Shown here in pieces: positions 53,238 through 62,267 of a DNA stretch of 64,000 bases. Every line of letters starts with the position of its first letter. Within the stretch, counting starts at the first letter, position 1. The stretch lies in contig NZ_SBIW01000006.1 of assembly GCF_004054195.1 (NCBI RefSeq), positions 193,653-257,652 of the forward strand, in the 5' to 3' direction. The notes below the pieces were generated by a model. It was not told the origin of the DNA and searched no databases. It saw only the letters and a program-made list of their open reading frames with translations. A program made the translations under genes and the position numbers. Source of the stretch: Mucilaginibacter gilvus (GTDB lineage: Bacteria; Bacteroidota; Bacteroidia; Sphingobacteriales; Sphingobacteriaceae).

Positions 53238-53906
53238 ATGAAAAAATTGACACTACTAATACTGGCATCGGCATTTACTTTTACCGCTGCCTTCGCCCAA
53301 AAAGATACCGATGCCAAGCTGATTCTGAACAAGCTCAGCAAGCAATATCGCAGCTACGACGCTGTAAAAACCGACTTCACCCTGCTGATAGATAATGCCC
53401 AGGCAAACATCAAACAAACGCAATCCGGTACGCTTATCGCCCGGTCGAAAACCAATAAATACAAGGTAACTATCTATGAAACAGGAAAACATGTTTCGCA
53501 GGAGATCATCAGCGATGGCAAAAGCCAGTGGACCTACCTTAAAGATGCCAACGAAGTACAGTTAGCCGATGCCGACAACAGCGAGGAAGGCTTTAACCCG
53601 GCCAAGATCTTCACCATGTACGAGAAAGGGTATAAATACATTTACACCGGCCTCCAAAAAGCCGGCGGCAAAACCTACCAGGCGATAGACCTCACCCCCG
53701 AAGACAGCAAAGCCACCTTTTTTAAAGTGAGACTGATGGTAGATAAGCTTAAAAATCAACTATATAGCGCCATGATATTTGATAAAAACGGTAGTCGTTA
53801 TACCTACACCCTAAAAACATTCGCCCCGGTTACCAGACTAACCGATTCTACCTTCAGCTACGATAAAAAAGCGCATCCAGGCGCGGAGCTGGTGGATTTG
53901 AGGTAG
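53238..53906 (+). CDS. lolA: LolA-like outer-membrane lipoprotein carrier
   Basis: LolA carries lipoproteins through the periplasm. The 222-residue protein has a signal peptide (residues 1-20, FTAAFAQKD) and the LolA fold: the AKLILNKLSKQYRSYDAVKTDF start, FTLLIDNAQANIKQTQSGTL and YKVTIYETGKHVSQEIISDG strands with the typical DGKSQWTY turn. An upstream extension of the frame to 53151 lacks a signal peptide; ATG 53238 gives the right one. It follows ftsK at 143 bases, an arrangement that supports the call, although Bacteroidetes have several LolA paralogues. Confidence 0.9.
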   Translation: MKKLTLLILASAFTFTAAFAQKDTDAKLILNKLSKQYRSYDAVKTDFTLLIDNAQANIKQTQSGTLIARSKTNKYKVTIYETGKHVSQEIISDGKSQWTYLKDANEVQLADADNSEEGFNPAKIFTMYEKGYKYIYTGLQKAGGKTYQAIDLTPEDSKATFFKVRLMVDKLKNQLYSAMIFDKNGSRYTYTLKTFAPVTRLTDSTFSYDKKAHPGAELVDLR

Positions 53907-53984
53907 TTAGGCACAAGTTCAAAGAATTTACTAATAGCGATGGAAATGAACCTATCGCTATTTTTTTATCTTTATCTTCGTTAT

Positions 53985-54863
53985 ATGCGGGCAGAGGAAA
54001 TAGAAAGGCTGGTAAAAATAAGTAAAGAGCATCCCCTGATGCCCGAAACCTATGTACCCTGGGCAGAACAACCGCTACCAACCGATCTCTATCTCCCCGA
54101 AGTATTAACATCCTTAGAAGGCCTTCCCGTTTACAACATTCTAACCGCGCAACAAAAAACCGACCTGGGGCGTCACGAAGCCGTACAGGTTTTATACTCC
54201 TATTGCTGGGGCGAAGCGCTGTTTTGTGTATTTATGACGCGCCATCTGCTTACCCTGCCGCCCGACGGGCCGGAGCATCGCTTCCTCATACGCGAGATCA
54301 TAGAAGAATACCGCCACCAGGAAATGTTCGCGCAAACCATTACACAGCTGAGGGGGCAGGCGCTTCCTCCTACCCGGATCCACGCCTTTATAGGTAAGTT
54401 CAGCACCAACTACCTGCCTGCCGATTTCCTGTTCATGGGCAGCCTGGCTGTGGAGCTCATTACCGATATGTACGGCAACCACACCCGCCGCGCGCCCGAA
54501 ATTTACATAGTATTACGCAAAGTATTCGAGCTGCATAACATTGAGGAAGGCCGACACATCCATTTCACAAAAGGGTTATTGCAGAACTACACCGCCAGAG
54601 CAGGCTACATTAAGCGCACGCTGTATAGCTTTGTGATATTGATGAACATCTACTTTGTGCGCACCATGTATGTGCGCAAGGTGATCTATGAGCGCATTGG
54701 TATCCCTAACGCGGATGCAGTTTTCAAAGAGGCTACCAAAAACTACCGTAGCAAATTCACTCAAAACTGCCTCGGGCATATCATCGAATTTGTGGATAGC
54801 TGGGGCGGCTTTAATACCGCTACCCGCTGGGCATGGCGCTGGCTGTTAAAGGCCAAGGTATAG
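53985..54863 (+). CDS. AurF-like diiron oxygenase
   Basis: AurF-type non-heme diiron enzymes oxidise arylamines to nitro compounds; others act on unrelated substrates. The 292-residue protein has the metal-binding helices: EALFCVFMTRH, EIIEEYRHQEMF (E-x2-H type pair) and HNIEEGRHIHF. A further Glu lies in LAVELITDMYGN. The start at ATG 53985 (RAEEIERLVK) lies just after TATCTTTA/TATCTTCG sequences that are close to the -7 consensus, which argues against the earlier ATG at 53940. It stands between lolA and an AraC-type gene. No biosynthetic cluster is adjacent, so the substrate is unknown. Confidence 0.86.
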   Translation: MRAEEIERLVKISKEHPLMPETYVPWAEQPLPTDLYLPEVLTSLEGLPVYNILTAQQKTDLGRHEAVQVLYSYCWGEALFCVFMTRHLLTLPPDGPEHRFLIREIIEEYRHQEMFAQTITQLRGQALPPTRIHAFIGKFSTNYLPADFLFMGSLAVELITDMYGNHTRRAPEIYIVLRKVFELHNIEEGRHIHFTKGLLQNYTARAGYIKRTLYSFVILMNIYFVRTMYVRKVIYERIGIPNADAVFKEATKNYRSKFTQNCLGHIIEFVDSWGGFNTATRWAWRWLLKAKV

Positions 54864-54959
54864 CAAGGTTTCTTACTGTTCTCTATGACATCGAAATAAA
54901 CTACTTTATGATTAGCTTTGATAAAGTATACCGCAAACCATCAACTGAAAATTGCAAAG

Positions 54960-55343
54960 ATGCCGCTTTTTATCCCTAAAAAAATATTAGCCCGCGGGGA
55001 CGAGATCACTGCCGATTTCCTGAAGGAAATAGACAAACATCTCGACGATATTGTACAGGAAAAAACCGTGGATATGTTCGAAATCCGCGATTTTGCGGAG
55101 ATACTGCACATACACCCCACGCATTTAACCAATACCGTTAAACTCACCACAGGCAAACCGCCCTGCTTTTTTTTCGAAAAAAGGATAATGGACATTGCCA
55201 AAGGCATGTTGGAGGAGAACACCCCCATTAAGCAGATCGCTTATAAACTCACCTTCGATCCCTCCAATTTTACCAAGTTTTTTAAGCGCTTTGAAGGCGT
55301 AACACCCAAGGAGTACAAAAAACAGGTATTTGCAGAAGTGTAA
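54960..55343 (+). CDS. Small AraC-family helix-turn-helix regulator
   Basis: The 127-residue protein is almost only an AraC DNA-binding domain: a first helix-turn-helix (FAEILHIHPTHLTNTVKL, about residues 36-55) and a second (PIKQIAYKLTFDPSNFTKFFKR, about 85-107) ending with the classic GVTPKEYKKQ. There is no effector domain in front. A TTG at 54918 extends the frame, but ATG 54960 is better. It lies 241 bases before the SDR gene on the same strand, and that gap contains two direct repeats spaced 21 bp, which makes regulation of the SDR likely. Confidence 0.92.
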   Translation: MPLFIPKKILARGDEITADFLKEIDKHLDDIVQEKTVDMFEIRDFAEILHIHPTHLTNTVKLTTGKPPCFFFEKRIMDIAKGMLEENTPIKQIAYKLTFDPSNFTKFFKRFEGVTPKEYKKQVFAEV

Positions 55344-55498
55344 CCGTAAGTACCTTTTATTTCCCCGGCTTTAGCCGATGGATAAGTGTAAATATTCTAT
55401 CCTGTTAATCCTGAAATCCCTCAATCGTGTCCCTATCCTGGTAATCTTGGAATCACGAAATCGTGTCGAAACCCCTCAATCTTGTTAAAATACTGTAA

Positions 55499-55558
55499 CT
55501 GTCACCATTTTATCTGAAGCTGTCACCATTTTTCGCCACGGTTTTTGCTGCACCTTTG
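55499..55558 (+). promoter_or_regulatory. Two AraC-type direct repeats and promoter of the SDR gene
   Basis: CTGTCACCATTTT occurs at 55499-55511 and again at 55520-55532, identical over 13 bases with a start-to-start distance of 21 bp (two helical turns). The second repeat ends 18 bp before CACCTTTG (55551-55558), which differs from the -7 consensus by one base. This is the layout of an activator binding next to a weak promoter. Confidence 0.65.
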
Positions 55559-55584
55559 TACCATCATCTAAAACAAAAAAAGAA

Positions 55585-56349
55585 ATGGAACACACAAACA
55601 AAATAGCATTGATAACAGGCGGAAGCAGGGGCCTTGGTAAAAACACTGCGTTGAAACTGGCATCGAAAGGCAACGATGTGATAGTAACCTACCGCAGCAA
55701 AAAAGAGGAAGCCGATGAAGTGGTAGCAGAAATTGAATCGCTTGGTCTGAGAGCCGCGGCCTTACAATTGGATACCGGAATCGTATCGTCCTTTGAAGGG
55801 TTTAAAACAGCGCTAACCATCATTTTAAAAGAAAAGTGGAATCGCGACACTTTCGATTTCCTGATCAACAATGCCGGTATCGATGCTGCTGCACCCTTCG
55901 CCAAAACCACGGAAGAAGATTTTGACAACCTGTTTAATGTGCATTTTAAAGGAGTGTACTTTTTAACCCAAACCCTGCTCAACACCATAGCCGATGGCGG
56001 GCGCATCATCAACCTTTCTACCGGGCTTACCCGTTTTGCTACGCCGGGTTACGCGGCCTATGCATCTATGAAAGGCGCCATAGAGGTATTTACCAAATAT
56101 TTGGCAAAAGAACTGGGCAGCCGCGGCATTGCCGCCAATTTGGTAGCCCCCGGCATTATCGAAACTGATTTTACCAAACGTGCTTTTGAAAGCCACCCGG
56201 GTATGCATGATTTTATATCCTCTATCACCGCATTGGGTCGCCCCGGTCAGCCAGACGATATTGGCGGCGTGATCGCTTTCCTATGCTCGGAAGATGCCCG
56301 TTGGATAAACGCGCAAAGGATAGAAGCTTCGGGCGGCATGTTCTTGTAA
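55585..56349 (+). CDS. Short-chain dehydrogenase/reductase (SDR)
   Basis: A classical SDR of 254 residues: Rossmann motif GGSRGLG (residues 12-18), NNAG (about 97), catalytic Ser in NLSTG, YxxxK in YAASMKGA (Tyr about 155, Lys four residues later), and the PGIIETDF turn. The cofactor is likely NADP or NAD; arginine residues after the glycine motif (VTYRSKKEEA) favour NADP. The substrate is not predictable. It is probably induced by the AraC-type protein encoded upstream. Confidence 0.95.
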   Translation: MEHTNKIALITGGSRGLGKNTALKLASKGNDVIVTYRSKKEEADEVVAEIESLGLRAAALQLDTGIVSSFEGFKTALTIILKEKWNRDTFDFLINNAGIDAAAPFAKTTEEDFDNLFNVHFKGVYFLTQTLLNTIADGGRIINLSTGLTRFATPGYAAYASMKGAIEVFTKYLAKELGSRGIAANLVAPGIIETDFTKRAFESHPGMHDFISSITALGRPGQPDDIGGVIAFLCSEDARWINAQRIEASGGMFL

Positions 56350-56374
56350 GCGAGGTTAACACACGACGCAAGTT

Positions 56375-56490
56375 GACTCAACCCCTGCCCCCTCTCTCCT
56401 GCGGAAAGAGGGTGTTCTTTTTTTTCCTATCTCTTCACCCTCTTTGTGAAGCAGAGAGGGGCGACGCACGGAGTGCCGTCGGGGTGAGTC
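56375..56490. repeat. GACTCA-bounded inverted-repeat element, copy 2
   Basis: Begins GACTCAACCCC and ends GGGGTGAGTC, inverted with one extra base. It shares the A/T-run core, CCCTCTTT and AAAGAGGGTG with 24030-24166. It sits between the SDR gene and the sulfotransferase pseudogene. The remainder of 56491-56615 has no recognised content. Confidence 0.65.
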
Positions 56491-56615
56491 AAATATGCAA
56501 GCGATAAGGAATCAATTTCCGGGTTGCGCACCATATATGCAAAAAGCATAGCGATACGCAACCCTTTGTTCGTTTTTACAGTAAGGCTTATAAACAGCCC
56601 CCCTCTTTATCAGCA

Positions 56616-57641
56616 ATGCTTGCCAGCATCATTCAAACCGAAGCGCAATTGCACAACTTACTGCCACAGCAGCGGTTGGAAGGCAGCGTGCCCACGGATT
56701 TGCTGGATGCCGCAAGAGAATGGTCGCAATTAGTTTGGGATATGGCCGAACGGCTTGGCCCTATGCCTTTATCAAAAAAACAGGTGGAAGACGGCCTGAA
56801 CCTCGCCGCACGCCCGGTGTTTATTTGTGGCGTACATCGCGGTGGCACCACGCTTGTACGCAACCTGCTTGATGGCCATCCCCAGCTTTGCGTTCTACCA
56901 TCCGAAGGTACATTTTACACCAACCTCGAAGCTAAACTTAAACAATTACCCGCCGATAACTGATCCGCCTACATAGGAACGGAATGGCTGTGCAGGTTGG
57001 CCAATCCTATAAATCAGCCGCCTTATTGGCTGATTGGCCGCAGTAAACCAACTGTATCACCATATATTGATTTCGCGCGTTACCTGCTCTCCTGGTGGCA
57101 GGTGATTACGCATGAGCCAGGCACGCCATGGCCGCATGTGGCCGTAGTTTTGGCTTACGCCAGCGCCACCAACGAACGCTTTCTCAGCCGCATCAGGCAG
57201 GAAGCGCCAAACTCACGCATCATCCATGTTATCCGCGAGCCCATGGCAACTATCGCTTCACGAAAGGTAACGGAACCGGGTGCAGGGATCCGCGGAGCTT
57301 TACATGCGCTAAAGGAATGCTATACAATCGCTCTGCGTGAAAATGCTTTAAAGGAAACCGCGTATATGCTGCTACGCTACGAGGAACTATGCGACAAGCC
57401 GGAAGCTATTACCTGTCAAATGGCATCCTTCCTCAGAATTAAGCATTTGCCGGGGCTGGGCCAGGCTACGGTAGCAGGTGTATCGGCAAAAGCCAACAGT
57501 TCGTTTCATAAAAATTCACCATCGGGCGAAATATTAAAAGTTGAGCACCAGCAGCCATATACCCATTCTCGTGATACACAACGATACCGAGCCGGAGGAA
57601 GTATCCGCGCAAAAATTATTGGCCTTTATTCTTTCGATTAA
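56616..57641 (+). pseudogene. Sulfotransferase-family pseudogene with in-frame TGA
   Basis: Both halves belong to one sulfotransferase: FICGVHRGGTTLVRNLLDGH (PAPS 5'-phosphosulfate-binding loop) before the stop and RIIHVIREPMATIASRK (3'-phosphate-binding motif) after it. The first part ends at TGA 56961-56963, and the same frame continues from 56964 with SAYIGTEWLCRLANP with no start codon available before 56997. One codon changed to TGA explains this. A second fault is possible near the 3' end: another frame encodes IPILVIHNDTEPEEVSAQKL from 57559, a more protein-like tail than the present one. The original enzyme would have transferred sulfate to a surface carbohydrate or lipid. Confidence 0.82.
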
Positions 57642-57690
57642 ATAACCTCTGAATTTTAAATCTGCTTATCTTGCCAAAAATTATAGCAAT

Positions 57691-58608
57691 ATGGAATTTG
57701 GCCGTGTAACCGATGAAGAACTTAATTTTGTAGATTTCACCCTCCCGCCCGATCCGAAGTTTACGGTGGAAACACTACAGGCGGCGGGTACCGCAGTGCC
57801 TTTGCAGGTACGCGCCGGCTGCGCCAAATGGGGGCGTAAGGAATGGGTGGGCAAAATTTATCCGGCAAAAACCAAGGATGCCAATTTTTTGGATGAATAC
57901 GTAAAGCACTTCAATTGTATAGAGCTGAACGCAACCTTTTACCAAACCTACGGTCCGGCCACCATCAGTAAGTGGAAGGAAAAGGCTGATGCCAATCCCG
58001 ATTTTAAGTTCTGCCCCAAATTTTCGCAGAGCATCAGCCACATCCGCCGGTTAAAAAATGCTGAAGATATCACCACCAGCTATTATGAGGGCGTTATGGC
58101 CTTTGGCGATAAGCTTGGCCCGCTATTTTTGCAGTTGAGCGATAATTACACACCCAAAAGCCTACCCGAGCTTACCGCATATTTGGAAAGCCTGCCTACC
58201 GATGTTCCTGTTTTTGTAGAGCTGAGACATAAGGAATGGTTCTCCGTACCAGCCAATAAGGAAGCCGTTTTTAACCTGTTTAAGCGCTTAAATATCGGCA
58301 GTATACTTACAGATGCCAGTGGCCGCCGCGATTGCCTGCACATGATGTTGCCCACGCCACACGCCTTTATCCGCTTTGTAGGCAACAGCCTGCACCCTAC
58401 CGACTACAGCCGTTGCGATGATTGGGTTGACCGGATCATCCAATGGAAAGAACTTGGACTGCAGTCCGTTTGGTTTTTCATGCACCAGCACGATGAGCGT
58501 TACAGCCCCGAACTTTGCGATTACGTGATAAACAAGTTGAACCAGCGATTGGGCACCAGCCTGATGCGCCCGCAATTCATCACTAAGGATGAGGGCTTGT
58601 TTGGATAA
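57691..58608 (+). CDS. DUF72 (YecE-like) protein
   Basis: The 305-residue protein is a DUF72 family member: a TIM-barrel protein related to UV-endonuclease-like barrels, with the motifs AGCAKWGRKEWVGKIYP, FNCIELNATFYQ, FCPKFSQSISHIRRL and VPVFVELRHKEWF in the right order. The DUF72 family has no proven activity, although conserved acidic and histidine residues suggest metal binding. A TATCTTGC element lies at 57667-57674. It is a single gene downstream of the sulfotransferase pseudogene. Confidence 0.9.
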   Translation: MEFGRVTDEELNFVDFTLPPDPKFTVETLQAAGTAVPLQVRAGCAKWGRKEWVGKIYPAKTKDANFLDEYVKHFNCIELNATFYQTYGPATISKWKEKADANPDFKFCPKFSQSISHIRRLKNAEDITTSYYEGVMAFGDKLGPLFLQLSDNYTPKSLPELTAYLESLPTDVPVFVELRHKEWFSVPANKEAVFNLFKRLNIGSILTDASGRRDCLHMMLPTPHAFIRFVGNSLHPTDYSRCDDWVDRIIQWKELGLQSVWFFMHQHDERYSPELCDYVINKLNQRLGTSLMRPQFITKDEGLFG

Positions 58609-58669
58609 ATATTTTATTCCGCACCCGCTATTTTGCTATCTAACAGTTTAAATTTACCTTGGCTATATT

Positions 58670-59503
58670 ATGCGCAAAACCTATTCCTTATTAGTATTGC
58701 TTTTTATTGTTCTGTTCGCAGTGCAGTCCTGTTCAAAGGGTGGCACTGTGACGCCGGTGACGCCGGTTACCCCAGTAACACCTGTTACGCCGGTAACTCC
58801 CGTTACCCCAGTAACACCCGAGGAAACTTTCGCCCCCGAGCGTTATTTTGTAAGCCGTATAACTACCAAAATGGCTTACAGCCGTACCAATGTTGAGGAG
58901 TTTGTATATGACGACAAAAAACGCTTAGCCGAGTATCGGTCCAGAGATTCGTTACAGAATTTTTACGAAAGTTACAGGTATACTTATGATGATCAAAACA
59001 GGGTAGTAAAATCAGCTTATTTTACAGTAAACGGAGCAGCCGGCGAAGTGAAATTATATTCCTACAATAACGATATAACAAAGCCGACAAAGGCTTACCC
59101 TACTACTACAGACGACGGAAAAGCCGCATTTATGTGGCCGGTATCGTTAACGGCAACCAATCAGATCATATTTTTGGGCGACCTGGGCATGTGTTCTTAT
59201 AACGCGCTTGGGCAAACGGTGTATTTTGGTGCACCAACCCTCTTTGATGCGACTTACGCTTACCCTGTTTCTTACGATAATAAAAACAATCCGTTTAAGA
59301 ATGTAACAGGCATAAATCCGCACTATACCTGCTTTATAAATAATTTCCCCACAAACACCATTAACAATAGGTTATCGCTAAAACTTAGCGGCGGTATTCA
59401 ATTGAATTTAACTTATAACGGTGCAGATTTCCCTAAGAGCGCCTGGTATACCGACGACACCGGTTTTAAACACACCATTACCTACGAATACACTATAAAG
59501 TAA
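58670..59503 (+). CDS. Lipoprotein with a Thr-Pro-Val repeat linker
   Basis: The 277-residue protein has a lipoprotein signal (FAVQSC, Cys21), a linker with seven TPV units and a final TPE (encoded by 58751-58822), and a beta-rich C-terminal domain containing RHS-like or DUF4595-like strands (VYDDKKRLAEYRS, YTYDDQNRVVKSAYF). The linker would hold the domain off the outer membrane. The repeated codons vary (acg, acc, aca, act), so the repeat is old rather than a recent expansion. Function unknown. Confidence 0.82.
   Translation: MRKTYSLLVLLFIVLFAVQSCSKGGTVTPVTPVTPVTPVTPVTPVTPVTPEETFAPERYFVSRITTKMAYSRTNVEEFVYDDKKRLAEYRSRDSLQNFYESYRYTYDDQNRVVKSAYFTVNGAAGEVKLYSYNNDITKPTKAYPTTTDDGKAAFMWPVSLTATNQIIFLGDLGMCSYNALGQTVYFGAPTLFDATYAYPVSYDNKNNPFKNVTGINPHYTCFINNFPTNTINNRLSLKLSGGIQLNLTYNGADFPKSAWYTDDTGFKHTITYEYTIK
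58751..58822 (+). repeat. 9-bp coding tandem repeat (Thr-Pro-Val linker)
   Basis: Eight 9-base units encode seven TPV and one TPE. The third positions differ between units, so slippage should be limited. Confidence 0.9.
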
Positions 59504-59540
59504 AATCACCCGAAAGAATCATCAGGCTATAACTGTAACA

Positions 59541-59762
59541 TCACATATCCACAGCGCGTGTGCGGCTGCGTTTGATGTAGTTTCGGAAATCTAAAACGAT
59601 GCCCGCGAAGAAGTAGAATACCAGCGGGAAACCTACCGCCAGGAACGACGAGTAAATGAAGAACAACCTTATTTTGGCGATGGAAACGTTGAAACGCTCG
59701 CCCAGGTAAGTACACACCCCGAAGGAGTAGCGCTCAAAAAAGGTGATGATCCGTTGTAGCAT
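59541..59762 (-). CDS. PspC-domain protein, small membrane protein
   Basis: The 73-residue protein fits the PspC domain: ERYSFGVCTYLGERFNVS, then a TM helix (LFFIYSSFLAVGFPLVFYFF). In proteobacteria PspC is a phage-shock envelope-stress sensor; small PspC proteins of Bacteroidetes have no defined role. It begins one base after the DUF2851 stop codon (TGA-T-ATG), so translation is coupled. Confidence 0.85.
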   Translation of the reverse strand: MLQRIITFFERYSFGVCTYLGERFNVSIAKIRLFFIYSSFLAVGFPLVFYFFAGIVLDFRNYIKRSRTRAVDM

Positions 59763-59763
59763 A

Positions 59764-61050
59764 TCAGCCGGGTTTTAGTATTTTAATTCCAACGCCGCAT
59801 TGCAGGCATTTCTTATAATCGCAGTAATTATTTTTTAACTCCAGCAATGCCTGCGATTCGAACGCTGTAAAAATATTTACCCCTAAGTTAGTAAAATCTG
59901 CCGTAACATGGTTATTTTCAGCAGGTATATTTTCTAAAAGTTTTAAAGCACGGCTGGTAAAATAGGTTGTTTGGATGTGCTTGCCATAACTAAACAGAAA
60001 CAAAGCTACCGTATTCAGCAGTATGGTATCCACCGAAGCCTGCCCAAAATGCTTTGCCGATGGCGGCGATTTCTTATCAAAACGATAGTGATTTTCCCAG
60101 TAATCATTCACCTTAATATCAGCAAACAAAGCGCGCAACTCTTTTAGCTCTTTCAGCTCCAATATTTTGGAAAACAGGTGGCTGCTTTGTACGATCAATG
60201 CCGCAAACTGCGCCAGTCGTACCGTAGGGAAGTTTTGCGGCCTCATCCGCAGGAATTTCCAGAGGTGGTTCTCAACAGGTGTAAGGCTGAGCTTTTTTCG
60301 CAGATAATCGTATTCCTTTTTTAGGCTGCGCGGGTATTCGTCTTCGGGTTCGTTCTCCAAAAAGCCGGCCTGCCCAAATATCAGCGCCTCAATTTGCAGC
60401 GGGTTGTTTTTATGCTTCGCGAGGATATTTTGAGGGAGGGATTTTGCCAAAAGCTCGAATGGCAGCGCGTTGGTTTTAAAACCAAAATTGGCGGCGAGGT
60501 GCTGGTAAAACGTTTCCTCCCAGTCGCCACGGTTTATGGCAAGGGCGGCGTTCACGGCTTCGGCGCGTTTTTCCAATCGCTCTACCAACACGCGGGTAAG
60601 CCAATTTTGCATCGTCAACGGGTCTATCCTGCCAATACCGGCCTCGCAGGGGATAATGGTTTGGTTACCAAAAACAAGGTTATGATAGCGTTGATACAAA
60701 TCGGAACTGATACGGTTCTTCAGCTCCAGCGTAGGCACTGCGCGGCCGCTGGGTAATGTTACCGGCGCATCATCGTTATACACCACATGCAGTATTACAT
60801 TGTCGTAAGCGTTGTCATCAGTATGCCCGTGGCGCTGCCAGTCGCTCGAGCTTAAATGCAGTTCGGCGTTGCCTGCCCAGGTGGTATCGCCAATGCGGAT
60901 GCGCGCGTTCTGAAAATCAGGACCCGCGTGAGTATTGTGCAGGCCCACCGAATAAATTTCAATCTCCTCTCCCTCTGTTGTGCACAGGTTAAGCCTGTCG
61001 AACAGGCGGAACTTCCATACGTAATGCAAAAAGTCTTCGGTGAAAAGCAT
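59764..61050 (-). CDS. DUF2851 family protein
   Basis: The 428-residue protein is a clear DUF2851 member: LFTEDFLHYVWKFRLFD start, HNTHAGPDFQNARIRI and WAGNAELHLSSSDWQRHGH motifs. The C-terminus has CDYKKCLQCGVGIKIL with three closely spaced Cys, which may bind a metal. Genes of this family are restricted to Bacteroidetes and relatives, and no function is known. It leads a two-gene operon with PspC. Confidence 0.92.
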   Translation of the reverse strand: MLFTEDFLHYVWKFRLFDRLNLCTTEGEEIEIYSVGLHNTHAGPDFQNARIRIGDTTWAGNAELHLSSSDWQRHGHTDDNAYDNVILHVVYNDDAPVTLPSGRAVPTLELKNRISSDLYQRYHNLVFGNQTIIPCEAGIGRIDPLTMQNWLTRVLVERLEKRAEAVNAALAINRGDWEETFYQHLAANFGFKTNALPFELLAKSLPQNILAKHKNNPLQIEALIFGQAGFLENEPEDEYPRSLKKEYDYLRKKLSLTPVENHLWKFLRMRPQNFPTVRLAQFAALIVQSSHLFSKILELKELKELRALFADIKVNDYWENHYRFDKKSPPSAKHFGQASVDTILLNTVALFLFSYGKHIQTTYFTSRALKLLENIPAENNHVTADFTNLGVNIFTAFESQALLELKNNYCDYKKCLQCGVGIKILKPG

Positions 61051-61206
61051 GGTATCAGGTTGCAGGTTATTATTAAAGACGGTTCAATATACAGTTTTTG
61101 CTAAATTAATTGGTAATTAATTTAGCGTATATTGAATTTATAGCATACTCTTATGAATTTATTACAATATTGAGGTTATGCGCTGCATTTGACCTACATT
61201 GTTCTG

Positions 61207-62190
61207 ATGATGAAGAAGTTTGTTTTATTACTACTCATAACCCTTGGATCTTTAACAGCAGCCATTGCGCAACCCGCCGGATCGCCTGTAGCCCTTAACG
61301 GTGCTTTAAGCGTTAAGGACGGTAAAATTGTAAACAAAAACGGCGTTCCTCCGCAATTAAGGGGCATTAGCCTTTCCTGGAGCTTGTGGGCGGGCAAAAA
61401 ATATTATAACCCGGCTGTGGTGGATTGGCTGGCGAAGGATTTTAAGGTTTCCATTATCCGCTCTGCAATGGGTGTACAACCCGAGCATGGTTATCTGCAG
61501 GAACCCGCTCTGCAAAAGCAACTGATGATAAACGTGGTGAACCAGGCTATTAAAAATGGTATTTATGTGCTGATAGACTGGCACGATCATAATAGCCATT
61601 TGCACGCGCCAGAGGCAAAGGCATTCTTTGCAGAGATGGCCAAAAAATATAGCGGCGTTCCCAATGTTATTTATGAGATATGGAACGAACCGGAACGAAT
61701 TGGTTGGGATACGGTGAAAAATTACGCCCTGCAGGTGATCCCCGAGATCCGTAAGTATGATGCCAAAAATTTGATCATTGTGGGCAGCCCCCATTGGGAC
61801 CAGGACGTGGATATTGCCGCCGCCGACCCGGTAACCGGCTTTAGCAATATCGCCTATTCCTTCCATTTTTATGCTTCGGATAAAAACCACCAGTATAAAC
61901 TGCGGGCAAGGGGTGATAAAGCCATTAAAATGGGCCTGCCGTTAATGATAACCGAATGGGGCGTTGGCGAAGCCAACGGTAATGGGCAGTTCAGTAAAAC
62001 AAAAACAAAACTTTGGGTAAACTGGATGGCCGCAAACCAGCTGAGCTGGGCCAACTGGAATCTGACCGATAAAGATGAAACTACCGCTATATTAGAACCC
62101 GGCGCGCCTGCCAACGGCGGTTGGACAGAAGAGCAACTGACCAACGCCGGTTTTTACATCAGGAAGTTATTGAGAGAGCTGAATAAATAA
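61207..62190 (+). CDS. GH5 endo-beta-glucanase (cellulase-like), secreted
   Basis: Cleaves beta-1,4-glucan or a related glycan. The 327-residue protein has a signal peptide (residues 1-21, TAAIAQPAG) and a complete GH5 barrel: LRGISLSWSLW, WHDHNSHLHA, the acid/base Glu161 in IWNEPE, the FHFYA segment and the nucleophile Glu250 in ITEWGVG. It lacks a carbohydrate-binding module. ATG 61207 or the next ATG (61210) is the start; the upstream extension to 61189 has no signal peptide. It stands alone rather than in a SusC/SusD locus. Confidence 0.94.
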   Translation: MMKKFVLLLLITLGSLTAAIAQPAGSPVALNGALSVKDGKIVNKNGVPPQLRGISLSWSLWAGKKYYNPAVVDWLAKDFKVSIIRSAMGVQPEHGYLQEPALQKQLMINVVNQAIKNGIYVLIDWHDHNSHLHAPEAKAFFAEMAKKYSGVPNVIYEIWNEPERIGWDTVKNYALQVIPEIRKYDAKNLIIVGSPHWDQDVDIAAADPVTGFSNIAYSFHFYASDKNHQYKLRARGDKAIKMGLPLMITEWGVGEANGNGQFSKTKTKLWVNWMAANQLSWANWNLTDKDETTAILEPGAPANGGWTEEQLTNAGFYIRKLLRELNK

Positions 62191-62267
62191 GCATCACTAA
62201 TTCATTACATTAAAAAAACCATTTATCATCGCTCGTTTAGCTAACTTGTAAACCAATGGTTTACAAG

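Noticed and set aside
58751..58822. TPV repeats as a sign of a recent slippage locus
   Set aside because: The codons vary in third position between units, which argues for an old, stable repeat.
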